Below are positions 1-7,773 of a stretch of DNA of 45,403 nt, in pieces. The DNA is from Hydrococcus sp. Prado102 (GTDB lineage: Bacteria > Cyanobacteriota > Cyanobacteriia > Cyanobacteriales > Microcystaceae). A program made the position numbers and the translations under genes. The stretch lies in the NCBI GenBank assembly GCA_025454425.1, contig JALOOL010000022.1:1-45403 (forward strand). The letters run 5' to 3'. The notes beneath the pieces were generated by a model, which did not search any database, had not been told where the DNA came from, and was given only the letters and a program-made list of their open reading frames with translations. How positions within the stretch are numbered: the stretch's first letter is position 1; each line of letters starts with the position of its first letter.

Positions 1-1127
1 CGGCGAATTCGATCGTCGTGGGTGAGTTGTACGCCTTGTTCGATCGCTAATTCTTCCTCATCTAAGGCGCGATAAAAGTCTTTCAATCGCTTGTAATTTT
101 GTACGTACACATCTTGCAACATACTAATAGATGTGATGCCAAAACCCAACAGATCCGATTCTGGTTTTGTAGTGTAGCCTTGGAAGTTTCGATGTAGTTC
201 GCCTGCTTGTTGCGCGATCGCCAGTTCGTCATTAGGTTTGGCAAAATGATCCATACCAATGAATACATAGCCATTGTCCGTCAGTTGCGCGATCGTTGTT
301 TGTAAAATCTTGAGCTTTTCTGCGGCGTTTGGCATTGCAGCTTCGGGCATCCGTTTCTGAATGGGCTTCAGCCAAGGAACGTAAGCAAAATTGAAGACAG
401 CAATGCGATCGGGGTTTAATTGCAAGGTTTTCTGGACGGTTTCTCGAAACGTTTTTTGACTTTGAAATGGTAAGCCATAAATCAAATCTACATTTACACT
501 TTCAAATCCAGCTTCTCGAATCCAATCCATGACATTAAACAGCATCGCTTCTGGTTGTACGCGATTGACTGCTTCTTGAACTTGAGGATTGAAGTCTTGT
601 ATGCCAAAGCTAATTCGATTGAATCCTAGTTGTCTTAGAAACTGAATGTAATCGCGATCGACATAACGGGGATTGATTTCGATCGATACTTCGGCTGCTT
701 CATCCAAACGAAAATATTGATTCAACTGATTCCAAAGAAACTCTACCTGGCTTAGAGAGAGATAGTTAGGCGTTCCACCGCCCCAATGCAACTGATGCAC
801 TAGTCGATCGCGATTCACTAAACTAGCGATTTGACGAATATGTCGCGCCAGATAGCCTAAATAAGGTTCTGCTACTTCCTTGCGCTGGGTAATTACCGTA
901 TTGCAACCGCAGAAATAGCAAGGCGTTTCGCAAAAGGGAATATGGCAGTAGAGTGATAGGGGCGTTTTTTTATGGTTTCCTACTGCGATCGCACTTCTAA
1001 AAGCATCGCGATCGAAGTTGGGGGTTAATTCAGTCGCTGGTGGATAGCTAGTGTAGCGCGGTAAAGGCTGGTTGTATTTATTCAGTAATGCAGCGTCAAA
1101 TTCAACGGTTGGCGATAAATGTTTCAT
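1..1127 (-). CDS. hemN: Oxygen-independent coproporphyrinogen III oxidase (partial, 3' end outside window)
   Basis: This is a radical-SAM enzyme that converts coproporphyrinogen III to protoporphyrinogen IX without O2, in the heme/chlorophyll pathway. I read it directly from the minus strand from ATG at 1127. It opens MKHLSPTVEFDAALLNKYN and carries the cluster motif CHIPFCETPCYFCGC (CxxxCxxC) near residues 60-75, then LHWGGGTPNYLS. The frame stays open to the window edge, so about 375 residues of a usual ~460 are visible. It is the third gene of the cyclase-heme oxygenase-hemN module, but a 275-bp repeat-bearing gap separates it from the heme oxygenase. It may therefore have its own promoter or be read through. 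No clear Shine-Dalgarno precedes the start. Family assignment is firm. The micro-oxic role follows from the neighbours. Confidence 0.95.
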   Translation of the reverse strand, partial: MKHLSPTVEFDAALLNKYNQPLPRYTSYPPATELTPNFDRDAFRSAIAVGNHKKTPLSLYCHIPFCETPCYFCGCNTVITQRKEVAEPYLGYLARHIRQIASLVNRDRLVHQLHWGGGTPNYLSLSQVEFLWNQLNQYFRLDEAAEVSIEINPRYVDRDYIQFLRQLGFNRISFGIQDFNPQVQEAVNRVQPEAMLFNVMDWIREAGFESVNVDLIYGLPFQSQKTFRETVQKTLQLNPDRIAVFNFAYVPWLKPIQKRMPEAAMPNAAEKLKILQTTIAQLTDNGYVFIGMDHFAKPNDELAIAQQAGELHRNFQGYTTKPESDLLGFGITSISMLQDVYVQNYKRLKDFYRALDEEELAIEQGVQLTHDDRIR

Positions 1128-1402
1128 TTTAAAGGAGTTCAGTAGTTCAGTAGTAGAGACGCAATATAATCGCGACGGCATTCAATGGACGGAAGTAGAG
1201 ACGCGATATATCGCGTCTTTACAGCCCCCATGCCTCGTCTTTACAATCGAGAACAGATCGTTGATAATGGTGCAAGCTTTCGGATTCTTTGAAGAAGTAC
1301 AAACTAAAGTCAAGGATCGAAAGTAAATATTCTCCCTTGTCTCATACTTCCGACTTTCGACTTACGTCCAAGGGACGGGCTACGCCAACGAATGGACGAC
1401 TT
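1128..1402. repeat. Intergenic repeat block between heme oxygenase and hemN
   Basis: This 275-bp spacer splits an otherwise compact operon. It contains a tandem AGTTCAGT-type stretch (about 1136-1152), a degraded copy (1153-1176) and a good copy (1195-1222) of the palindrome GTAGAGACGCGATATATC, which recurs at 12060 and 12128. It also holds fragments of the GTCGGAAGT-type repeat near 1343-1362. Short open frames here overlap the repeats and show no coding signature. Confidence 0.7.
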
Positions 1403-2143
1403 TTAGCTAGCTACCATTTCTCTATTCGATCCGTGAGAATGGCGTTCGGTGCTGCCTGGGCGATCTTGACGAGTGAGTAGATCGAAGGTTCGATCTCCGA
1501 TCGCGGCTTTTACATCGGCTTCTAGTTCGTGCATGATGTCCCTATTTAAAGTAAAAGCATGATTGGCTTCTGCTACAATTCGTTCGATGGTGTCTCGATC
1601 GACGGGCAGTGCATCTAAGGCTTGGCGATAGCGTTCCTTAAAAGCTCGTTTGGCTTCTGGTGTGGGGATTTGGGGAAATTCATAAAAATCAGTGCCGCGA
1701 TCGCTTGGCAAAGACAATGCCGAACGAATAATATGTTTCAAACTCTGACCGCCAGATAGATCGCCCATATAGCGAGTGTAGGCATGGGCAATCAGTAACG
1801 CGGGATCTTTTTGGGATAGGGTTTGAAGGCGATCGCAATATACACTCCCTGCTGGCGAAAGTGTGATTTGTTTTTGCCAGTTATCGCCGTAATAAAATGC
1901 TAGATCGCGGGCAAGGTTTTCGGTGCGATTTAATTCTGGAAAATAGAGTGCGATAGGGGAGTTGGAATGTTGCTGTAATGAAGTTTCCAGGGCGCTATAG
2001 ACAAAGTACAAATCGGCAAGCAGTTTGCGCAAAGGTTCTTTCTCGACAATCCCTTTGATAAAGCATTTCATAAATGCTGTATTTTCTGCTTTGGTGTGGG
2101 ATTGTTGCGTGCCTTCTCGTAGGCGTGTAGATAGATTACTCAT
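1403..2143 (-). CDS. ho2: Heme oxygenase (HO2-type, micro-oxic module)
   Basis: It cleaves heme to biliverdin IX-alpha, CO and iron, feeding phycobilin synthesis. The protein is 246 aa from ATG 2143, which is the usual length for the family. The frame extends upstream to 2233, but those extra 30 residues overlap the end of the preceding gene and look non-coding. Visible hallmarks are the proximal heme-ligand His in GTQQSHTKAE (His16) and the distal-helix signature YMGDLSGGQ (about 126-133). The start lies 16 bp after the cyclase stop, so the two are probably co-transcribed. Assignment to the low-O2 paralogue (ho2) rather than ho1 rests on the order cyclase-ho-hemN and the divergent ChlR-like gene, as in the Synechocystis chlAII-ho2-hemN operon. 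Confidence 0.92.
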   Translation of the reverse strand: MSNLSTRLREGTQQSHTKAENTAFMKCFIKGIVEKEPLRKLLADLYFVYSALETSLQQHSNSPIALYFPELNRTENLARDLAFYYGDNWQKQITLSPAGSVYCDRLQTLSQKDPALLIAHAYTRYMGDLSGGQSLKHIIRSALSLPSDRGTDFYEFPQIPTPEAKRAFKERYRQALDALPVDRDTIERIVAEANHAFTLNRDIMHELEADVKAAIGDRTFDLLTRQDRPGSTERHSHGSNREMVAS

Positions 2144-2159
2144 GATTCTTACAATTCTC

Positions 2160-3236
2160 CTAATAAACGGTTCCGCGAGAGTCTTCAGTATTAACGGGTT
2201 TGAGCAAATAAAGACGCAATAACTGCCAAACAATGACAGCGATCGCTGGTAATTTTTGGAAAAACTGGATGATGATAGGACGGTTATTATTAGAAATTTC
2301 TGTTAGTTTTTGATTGGCGATCGCGCATCGTTCCAAACGTTCAAAAAATTGCGGGTGCTGCGTATCTAAAACGCTAGGAAAAGCCCTTATTGATGTTTCG
2401 TTAGTTTTACGAATCACCTGCATATTATATTCGCGCGGATCGATGCCGATGGATTCATAAAAACTCGCACGTTCCAACACCGTCAAGGTATGCGTAGCAA
2501 AGACAGTCAGCAGGAAAAACCGCGCCCAAAGTCTAGATTTCCAGTTGTTCCAAAGTTTGGGTTGCGATCGCAGCAGTGCCTTAAAGAAATCTCCATGCCG
2601 ATTTTCATCCTGACACCAACTCTCGAAGTAGCGGAATAGAGGATAAATGCGATGTTCTGGATGTTTTTCGAGATGGCGATACACTAAAATATAGCGCCAG
2701 TAACCAATTTTTTCAGATAGGTAAACCGTGTAGATTACCCATTCTGGCGGGAAGAAAGTATAGTGGCGGTGTTTGGTTAAGTGACCCAGATCCAAAGACA
2801 AGCCAAAATCCGCCATCGCTTTATTCAAAAAACCAGCATGACGCGCTTCATCCCGCGCCAGCAGACTAAAAGCTTCCGATAATAAAGGGTTACGATTTTT
2901 TAGTTTGCGAGAAAGTTCTTTGAATAACAAAAAGCCAGAAAATTCTGAGGTGCAGGAACGTTCTAGAAAATCAATAAACGATTGTCGCGTTTCGCCGTCA
3001 ATGTGTTCCCAGGATTGTTTAAACTCCTCATTGCGGACAAAATGATGGCGGTTATAGTCGGCGCGTAATTCTGCCACAACCGCTTCTAATTCCTTCTGTT
3101 GTCCAGATAGATTCATCTGGGCAACAGCATCAAAATTGGTAGTATAAAACCGAGGTGTTAACAGTGTTTCTCGAACGGGTGCTTTAATTCCCGTTTGCAA
3201 ATTAGCAGGCTCAGGAGTAGGAATTGAACTGACCAT
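2160..3236 (-). CDS. chlAII: Mg-protoporphyrin IX monomethyl ester oxidative cyclase, low-oxygen paralogue (AcsF/ChlA family)
   Basis: This diiron enzyme forms the isocyclic ring of protochlorophyllide using O2. The protein is 358 aa, the normal AcsF length. Diiron ligands are visible in ARDEARH (Glu/His, about 128-133) and CQDENRH (about 208-214), with further conserved stretches FPPEWVIYTVYLSEKIGYW and FESWCQDENRH. It is the first gene of the minus-strand chlAII-ho2-hemN set and diverges from a ChlR-like regulator across a 226-bp spacer. Established knowledge: cyanobacteria carry two cyclase genes, and the one in this gene context is induced at low oxygen. A second copy (chlAI) would be expected elsewhere in the genome. 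Naming it chlAII is inference from context. Confidence 0.92.
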   Translation of the reverse strand: MVSSIPTPEPANLQTGIKAPVRETLLTPRFYTTNFDAVAQMNLSGQQKELEAVVAELRADYNRHHFVRNEEFKQSWEHIDGETRQSFIDFLERSCTSEFSGFLLFKELSRKLKNRNPLLSEAFSLLARDEARHAGFLNKAMADFGLSLDLGHLTKHRHYTFFPPEWVIYTVYLSEKIGYWRYILVYRHLEKHPEHRIYPLFRYFESWCQDENRHGDFFKALLRSQPKLWNNWKSRLWARFFLLTVFATHTLTVLERASFYESIGIDPREYNMQVIRKTNETSIRAFPSVLDTQHPQFFERLERCAIANQKLTEISNNNRPIIIQFFQKLPAIAVIVWQLLRLYLLKPVNTEDSRGTVY

Positions 3237-3462
3237 AAATGTGACTTAAATCGATCGTTCTTATCGTTACCAAAAAAATATCTTTCCTGAGTCCGCGATC
3301 GTTCACAAGTCAGTTACCAAGCTTGCTTTATAGTTACCTGGAGTAAAGCATTAGCGCCAAGGTTAAGCTTGAAGCATTTCTAAATAAATATTACGTCTTT
3401 CAATTTTGGCGATCGAAAGAAGTATAAAAAATTCTTATAATAATTATTTTTTATCCGAATTT
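3237..3462. promoter_or_regulatory. Divergent promoter region with candidate ChlR-type operator
   Basis: This spacer separates chlAII (minus) from the chlR-like gene (plus). It holds an inverted repeat TGCTTTA (3324-3330) / TAAAGCA (3344-3350) with a 13-nt spacer. It also has three GTTACC boxes at 3266, 3313 and 3333, the last two exactly 20 bp apart and flanking the left arm of the inverted repeat. That is a plausible binding site for a dimeric winged-helix regulator controlling the tetrapyrrole operon. Only the repeats are observed; the binding role is inference. Confidence 0.45.
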
Positions 3463-3828
3463 ATGCAAGAAGCCAATCATTGTGTAGACTTTCAATGTCC
3501 AATTGAATTTGTGGTGGACTTGTTGAGTAATAAGTGGTCGATTCTCATCCTACGCGAACTATTTGGCGGCGATCGCCGTACTTATGAATTACTTGCAGCG
3601 CTTCCTGGAATCAGTACTAAAACCCTAACTCAACGACTACGAGAATTGGAAGCACAAGGATTGGTCGAACGTCGCATTTATGCAGAAATTCCCCCTCGTG
3701 TAGAGTATTCTTTAACGCCCAAAGGTCGCCAAATCAAACCTGTGATGGCAGCTTTGTATCAAGTGGGATTGCAGTGGTTGGAGAAGGAAACTTGTGTTTG
3801 TCCGTTGGTAGTTGAAGAGGTGAAATAA
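3463..3828 (+). CDS. chlR: HxlR/MarR-like winged-helix regulator with four cysteines, ChlR-like
   Basis: A 121-aa winged-helix regulator of HxlR type: CPIEFVVDLLSNKWSILILRELF, then the recognition region STKTLTQRLRELEAQGLVERR and the wing RVEYSLTPKG. Four cysteines are placed at the two ends: Cys7 and Cys12 (HCVDFQCP) and Cys111 and Cys113 (TCVCP). In the folded dimer they could join into an Fe-S site. Established knowledge: ChlR of cyanobacteria activates chlAII-ho2-hemN under low oxygen, and the Synechococcus 7002 protein carries an O2-sensitive [4Fe-4S] cluster. In Leptolyngbya, ChlR is also required for diazotrophic growth. The frame can also start at TTG 3406. I prefer ATG 3463 because family members begin close to the first Cys. 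A 6-bp stem-loop (3855-3874) after the stop may end the transcript. Confidence 0.82.
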   Translation: MQEANHCVDFQCPIEFVVDLLSNKWSILILRELFGGDRRTYELLAALPGISTKTLTQRLRELEAQGLVERRIYAEIPPRVEYSLTPKGRQIKPVMAALYQVGLQWLEKETCVCPLVVEEVK

Positions 3829-4267
3829 CATCTTTTTCTATCAAGTTGTTAGAATTTCTGGGCGATCGCAGAAAGTTTTAGTTTAATAAATAGTTAGACC
3901 GCAATATATTTGGGAGCCACAGCTTTGATATTATGTCCGCTTAATTAACCATCATTTCCAAGAAAGGAAAACGACTTGTAGGGGCGAATGGTCATTCGCC
4001 CCTACAAATTTTAATTATGGTTGTTTAACCGGACTTGATATGAGTACTAATATAAGTAGCTAGGCAAAATTAATGACACGTTATGCTAACTCGACATAAA
4101 GCTTAAAACACTCGTAGGGAGGGCATTGCCCGCCCTACAAATTCTTAAAATCAAAGTCGCGTGTCGAAAAGAAGCGTATACTAATTTCTTATCTCGAATT
4201 GACCGAAAAAGCGATTCAGCTATTAGTGAGTTTTTAAGCAATAGTTTAGTTACTGTTAAGCAACCAT
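3829..4267. repeat. Non-coding interval with two interspersed palindromes
   Basis: I see no credible gene here. The interval has a weak stem-loop after chlR (3855-3874). It carries a near-perfect palindrome of the GTAGGGGCGAATG / CATTCGCCCCTAC family at 3976-4007, and a related GTAGGGAGGGC / GCCCGCCCTAC element at 4114-4138. The rest is AT-rich. The small plus-strand frame at 4126-4350 starts inside a repeat and overlaps the next gene, so I do not call it. Confidence 0.7.
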
Positions 4268-4627
4268 CTAAAGCAATCTTTCGTCCAACTCAATTTCCAA
4301 GGGCATATTCTTACCATTCGGCGCATAAATCCGAATTTTTGCATTATTAACTAGCTTATTCAAATTTTTGCCAATTTCATCAATTAAACTGATAATCTGC
4401 CAGTAAGTATTAACATCGGGGCATGAAATAACTAGCACTGGAATATTGGCTTGAACAGCAATCTGCCAATCGCATCGATATAAAAAGGCTTGAGTAATGC
4501 GATCGCACGCTTCGTAAAAGCGTTGACTAGTAGATCGTGCTAATTCGAGACGTAAAATAACATCCTCTTCTGTTGGGAGTGTAGGTGGAAGATCGTCATT
4601 TGGTAAAGAAAATTGATGTTGATTCAT
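4268..4627 (-). CDS. Conserved-looking hypothetical protein in the nif island
   Basis: I do not recognise the family. The 119-aa product (131 aa if ATG 4663 is used) is soluble. It is acidic at the N terminus (NDDLPPTLPTEEDVILRLEL), is followed by a helical segment STSQRFYEACDRITQAFLYR, and has an alternating hydrophobic core (IPVLVISCPDVNTYWQIISL). It has no signal peptide or membrane segment. ATG 4627 is chosen because AAAGGA lies 10 nt upstream on the coding strand. Base composition and HIP1 content match the neighbours. Upstream (4664-5047) lies an element like the one upstream of nifB, which may place this gene under nif control. That is inference. Confidence 0.6.
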   Translation of the reverse strand: MNQHQFSLPNDDLPPTLPTEEDVILRLELARSTSQRFYEACDRITQAFLYRCDWQIAVQANIPVLVISCPDVNTYWQIISLIDEIGKNLNKLVNNAKIRIYAPNGKNMPLEIELDERLL

Positions 4628-4663
4628 GTCTGGCAGTTCCTTTTTTTGAAAATAATTAGACAT

Positions 4664-5047
4664 TTATTGTTTATATCAAACGTTTTTAAGTAAAGACTTT
4701 GCTTAAGAAATCATTAAATCGATCTAAATGTACTCAAAGCTTGTAACTCAAGATCGATAAGGATTTCAAAATAATTTTGGGGCGTGGGACTAGTATTTTA
4801 GATAGGGGGCACGAGTATTTTTATAAATATTTTATAAGAGTAAATAGCTATTTGCGCTTATAGTTTTATTTTTTAGAAAAAGTTTAAGTACAAAATTAGG
4901 CGCTGAAATGTTTCGCTTATCAGTATTGGACGAGCGAGTATTTTGAGGGTTACAAAACCTTCAGCAGAATGTATGGGCTTGAGTGAAGGAAAAGAAGTTT
5001 ATGCCGTCATCAAGTCCAGTATTGTCGCGATCGCGCTATAAATTAAG
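4664..5047. promoter_or_regulatory. AT-rich leader with a two-box element like that upstream of nifB
   Basis: No gene is seen in this interval. At 4777-4826 two boxes, TAGTATTTTA and GAGTATTTTT, have their GTATTT cores 22 bp apart, each preceded by a G-rich run (GGGGCGTGGG and GGGGGCAC). The same layout, also with 22-bp spacing, occurs at 21341-21390 upstream of nifB. A further single GCGAGTATTTTGAGGG lies at 4934-4949. This suggests shared regulation, perhaps by CnfR. The binding protein is not shown by sequence. Confidence 0.4.
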
Positions 5048-5485
5048 CTACTTGCTTTCGTGGGTGCGAGGACAGGTTTCTAAATCCTGACTCGATAAAT
5101 TGTTAGCAATCGTCTCGTTTTGTTCGTCTTTAGCTTGCAGACCAACCCAAGCATCAATTTTGTTGAGATCGAATCCAATCTCTTTGCGATCGCTGACTTG
5201 AATCAACGGACGACGAATCAAAAGCGGATTGGCTACCATCAACGCCAAAGCCGTTTCTTCATCTAATTGTTCTGGAATCACTTCTTGAGATTTTACTTGC
5301 GGTGCTGTCCGATTAAACCATTGACTCACTGGTAAATCGCCAAAAAACGGACGCAAAGTTTCAGGTGTCCAAGTTTCAGTTAAAAGGTTGCGAACTTCTA
5401 ATGTGTGTCCAGCAGCTTGTAGCAAAGCTTTTTGCTTGGTGTTGTTGATACAGCCTGGTTTTTCGTAGAAAAGTATTTTAGTCAT
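5048..5485 (-). CDS. ArsC/Spx-family nitrogenase-associated protein
   Basis: A 145-aa thioredoxin-fold protein of the ArsC/Spx superfamily, of the kind annotated as nitrogenase-associated protein in nif clusters. It begins MTKILFYEKPGCINNTKQK, with the N-terminal active-site-like Cys12 in the beta1-loop. It retains the family's TPETLRPFFGDLPVSQWFN and RRPLIQV segments; the latter corresponds to the substrate Arg region of ArsC. A second Cys lies in the C-terminal tail (CPRTHES). Arsenate reduction is unlikely given the context. Its role in nitrogen fixation is unknown. The 5' region holds an ATTTTGG heptamer repeat (5490-5505) and no Shine-Dalgarno. It follows the cupin gene by 51 bp on the same strand and is probably in its operon. 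Confidence 0.82.
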   Translation of the reverse strand: MTKILFYEKPGCINNTKQKALLQAAGHTLEVRNLLTETWTPETLRPFFGDLPVSQWFNRTAPQVKSQEVIPEQLDEETALALMVANPLLIRRPLIQVSDRKEIGFDLNKIDAWVGLQAKDEQNETIANNLSSQDLETCPRTHESK

Positions 5486-5536
5486 TTCGATTTTGGATTT
5501 TGGATGAAAGGATTTTGGATTGATTTTCCCTATCCC

Positions 5537-6157
5537 CTAAAAATTAATGGCGTTACAAGTCTCAGGATCGAACTTAAAACGCGCTTTTGAGAGAGTGTCG
5601 CCGTAGAGATGAAAAGTAACGACAGGTTCGTCGCCAACTGCTTCTACTTGATGAATCGCACCAGGAGCAAAACTAATAATCTCGCCAGCCGCGACAATTT
5701 TTTCGCCAACTGGTTCGATTTTGTTGGGATATTTCGGATCGTTAACGCGCCGCCAAAAGGTATGTTTTTCTTGTCCCTGGAGGACTGCTACGACTCCCCA
5801 AGTGCCATGATTGTGAATGGGTGAAATTACCCCAGGTGCGAAAGTAACATTTTGGACTGTCAAGGGATAGCCAATTTCGTCATAGAGGACTCGAATCGAT
5901 ATCCCAGTTTGTGCGGAAGGTTCTAGATATTGTGTTTTTAGCCAGTATGAGTTCACTAGTAATTTACGTACCAATGTACGAATTTGTGGCAAATAATCCC
6001 ACTGTTCTGCTTCAATTGCCACGCGATCGAGCAAATCGACAACATCTGTCAAAAAACGGTGGAAATAGTAGTTATTGCGAATCAAGTTCCATTCTCTAGC
6101 TGAAGGACGCACTTGGCAGTCTCCTTCTTCTGTTACTAGCCAATCTTTGCATTTCAT
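5537..6157 (-). CDS. Cysteine dioxygenase-like cupin, nif-associated
   Basis: A 206-aa single-cupin protein of the cysteine dioxygenase type I family. Cupin motif 1 is SPIHNHGTWGVVAVLQGQE, with the two metal His and the Glu. Motif 2 is FAPGAIHQVEAVGDE, with the third His. The helical N-terminal half and LYDEIGYPLTVQNVTFAPG match the family layout. Cysteine dioxygenases use Fe(II) and O2 to make cysteine sulfinate. In a nif setting a role in O2, thiol or sulfur handling is possible, but the substrate is not proven here. The start at 6157 has a strong AAAGGAG 10 nt upstream. It sits between the TPR-like gene and the ArsC-like gene, all on the minus strand. Confidence 0.8.
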   Translation of the reverse strand: MKCKDWLVTEEGDCQVRPSAREWNLIRNNYYFHRFLTDVVDLLDRVAIEAEQWDYLPQIRTLVRKLLVNSYWLKTQYLEPSAQTGISIRVLYDEIGYPLTVQNVTFAPGVISPIHNHGTWGVVAVLQGQEKHTFWRRVNDPKYPNKIEPVGEKIVAAGEIISFAPGAIHQVEAVGDEPVVTFHLYGDTLSKARFKFDPETCNAINF

Positions 6158-6225
6158 TTTCTATTTTTCTCCTTTTGTAGTAGAGGCGAATGGCTATTCG
6201 TCTTATTTCCCTTTGCAAGGGCTAT

Positions 6226-6344
6226 CAAGGGTATGTTTTTAACAATCATGAGAAATTAGCGTGTTATCACAACGAAAACATCGGCTTTTTCCTCCTTGTC
6301 CCCCTTGTCCTTTTCTCTACTTAAATCTAAAAAACATACCCTTG
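6226..6344. repeat. 119-bp element with 15-bp perfect terminal inverted repeats
   Basis: CAAGGGTATGTTTTT (6226-6240) is exactly repeated in inverted form at 6330-6344, 89 bp apart, in the spacer between the TPR-like gene and the cupin gene. The inside has no gene and no further symmetry. The size and ends resemble a small non-autonomous mobile element (MITE). No clear target-site duplication is seen, so this could also be two copies of an ordinary repeat. A degraded GAGGCGAATGGCTATTCG palindrome lies just outside (about 6182-6206). Confidence 0.5.
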
Positions 6345-6419
6345 AAAGGGGGTCACAGGGGAGCGATTCTCATTCTGAGAGGCTTCGCCAACGCGATTGT
6401 ATACTTACAAAACATCCTC

Positions 6420-6911
6420 TTATTCGTCCTCATCCTCATCAAGAGGATTGGTTAGGATATCAAAAACGACTGAAGCACCAAACTCGTTTTTGTCGTCAAG
6501 TTCTTTAACTTTGGAAGTAATTTCCTTGGCTTTTTCTACTTCTCCCAATCTTGCTAAAACTAATCCAGAAGCAGCATAGGCATTGAGATAAAGTCGGATT
6601 GGATAGTCTTCTTTGCGACTTACTAAAATGGGTTTTAGTTGTTCCCAGTCTTCGGGTAATCGTTCGGTTTTTTGGATTTGTTCGAGTACTTTGAGTGCAA
6701 TCTGTAGTGCTTGGCGATCGTTATGTTGGTAGAAAAAATAACGATAGGCACTAACTAGAACGTCTAAATTAGTATCGCAGAGCGCGATCGCTTCGTGCAT
6801 GTAGCGATCGGATTCTTGTGTATTTTCCCAGCTTTGCGCTGCCGATCGCAACAACTGCTCGATCTCGCTTGGTACTTGATACCAAGATAGGTTTGCTTCG
6901 CTCGTTTTCAT
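6420..6911 (-). CDS. TPR-like helical protein, nif-associated
   Basis: A 163-aa all-helical acidic protein with TPR-like spacing of small and aromatic residues (ALCDTNLDVLVSAYRYFFYQ, RQALQIALKVLEQIQ, NAYAASGLVLARLGEVEKAK). It ends in an acidic tail, DEDEDE. There is no signal peptide. It probably mediates protein contacts. Its position at the head of the cupin/ArsC-like set, facing cnfR across an 860-bp spacer, points to nitrogen fixation. I know similar unnamed TPR proteins from cyanobacterial nif clusters but no assigned function. ATG 6911 opens the frame with no strong ribosome site (AAAAATC before ATG). Confidence 0.72.
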   Translation of the reverse strand: MKTSEANLSWYQVPSEIEQLLRSAAQSWENTQESDRYMHEAIALCDTNLDVLVSAYRYFFYQHNDRQALQIALKVLEQIQKTERLPEDWEQLKPILVSRKEDYPIRLYLNAYAASGLVLARLGEVEKAKEITSKVKELDDKNEFGASVVFDILTNPLDEDEDE

Positions 6912-7773
6912 GATTTTTGTTGGTTGTTAGTAATGAGTTTGTCGCTTTAAATCGCGACAGATAACCAAAGACAGGCGATCGAGGACTGAAATATCAAGAC
7001 ATAGGGACACTGCGATCGCAAAAGTCTAAATTTCCCAATCGCCAATCGCCATTCACCATTTCCTATTCCCATCGAGTACTCCCACCACCTTTTTCACGCA
7101 CTCGATGTCTTGTATAACTATTGAAAATCGCTCTAAAATCTTTGGCTAATTAACTTTTGATACACTTTGCCCTATTTAAAAAATAGCAAATAATCGTCTC
7201 GATTTTTGATGAGTTTTGTTTAAAAGTGCTAAGAATATAGTTTTCAAATTGTAACTTTTTTTAAAAAAATTAATTTTTGTTTGCAAAGTCTGTGGAATTT
7301 GACATTGTTCCTGACAAAGAATTGATGCTTGCTTAAATTGCATCGCTTTAGCCTAAATATACCCAGTTATTTAGAAATTACCTATTGATTTCATAATTGG
7401 CAAAAAGCACTCAGCAACTAACTTTTAGTTACTATCTAAGATTGAAGAGCGATCGCTAAAATCTTAAAATAATCTTAAAAAGCTTGTTGCAAGCAGAAAT
7501 TGGTTAACGTTTTTATAACGTTCTTAAAAGAAAACAAGCGTATCGAACAGTGACAAAATGTATTGATAGTAACCACGACTAACCATAAAAATTTATAAAT
7601 TTAAAATCAATAAAGACTATCCAAATCTGACAATTAACAATTATGGCTAACGAGCAAGCCAAAAAATATTCGATCCAGAAATTGCCCATCTAAAGCTACC
7701 TCTAAATCGATATTTAAATTGCTGGTGATTATTCAATTTTGTCATCGTAAATTTTAAATTTGGAATTGTTGTT
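6912..7773. promoter_or_regulatory. 860-bp divergent leader between the TPR-like gene and cnfR
   Basis: This is AT-rich and without a convincing gene. Features seen are an inverted repeat CATCGAGT (7070-7077) / ACTCGATG (7100-7107) enclosing TACTCCCACCACC, AACGTTTTTATAACGTT at 7506-7522, and long A/T runs around 7255-7280. There is a 16-codon frame ATG 7643 to TAA 7693 (MANEQAKKYSIQKLPI) without a ribosome site. The long 5' region upstream of cnfR suggests complex control. The small frame may be chance. Confidence 0.4.

Noticed and set aside
1072-1480. Two small plus-strand frames near the hemN start
   Set aside because: They overlap hemN and repeat sequence and show no family likeness.
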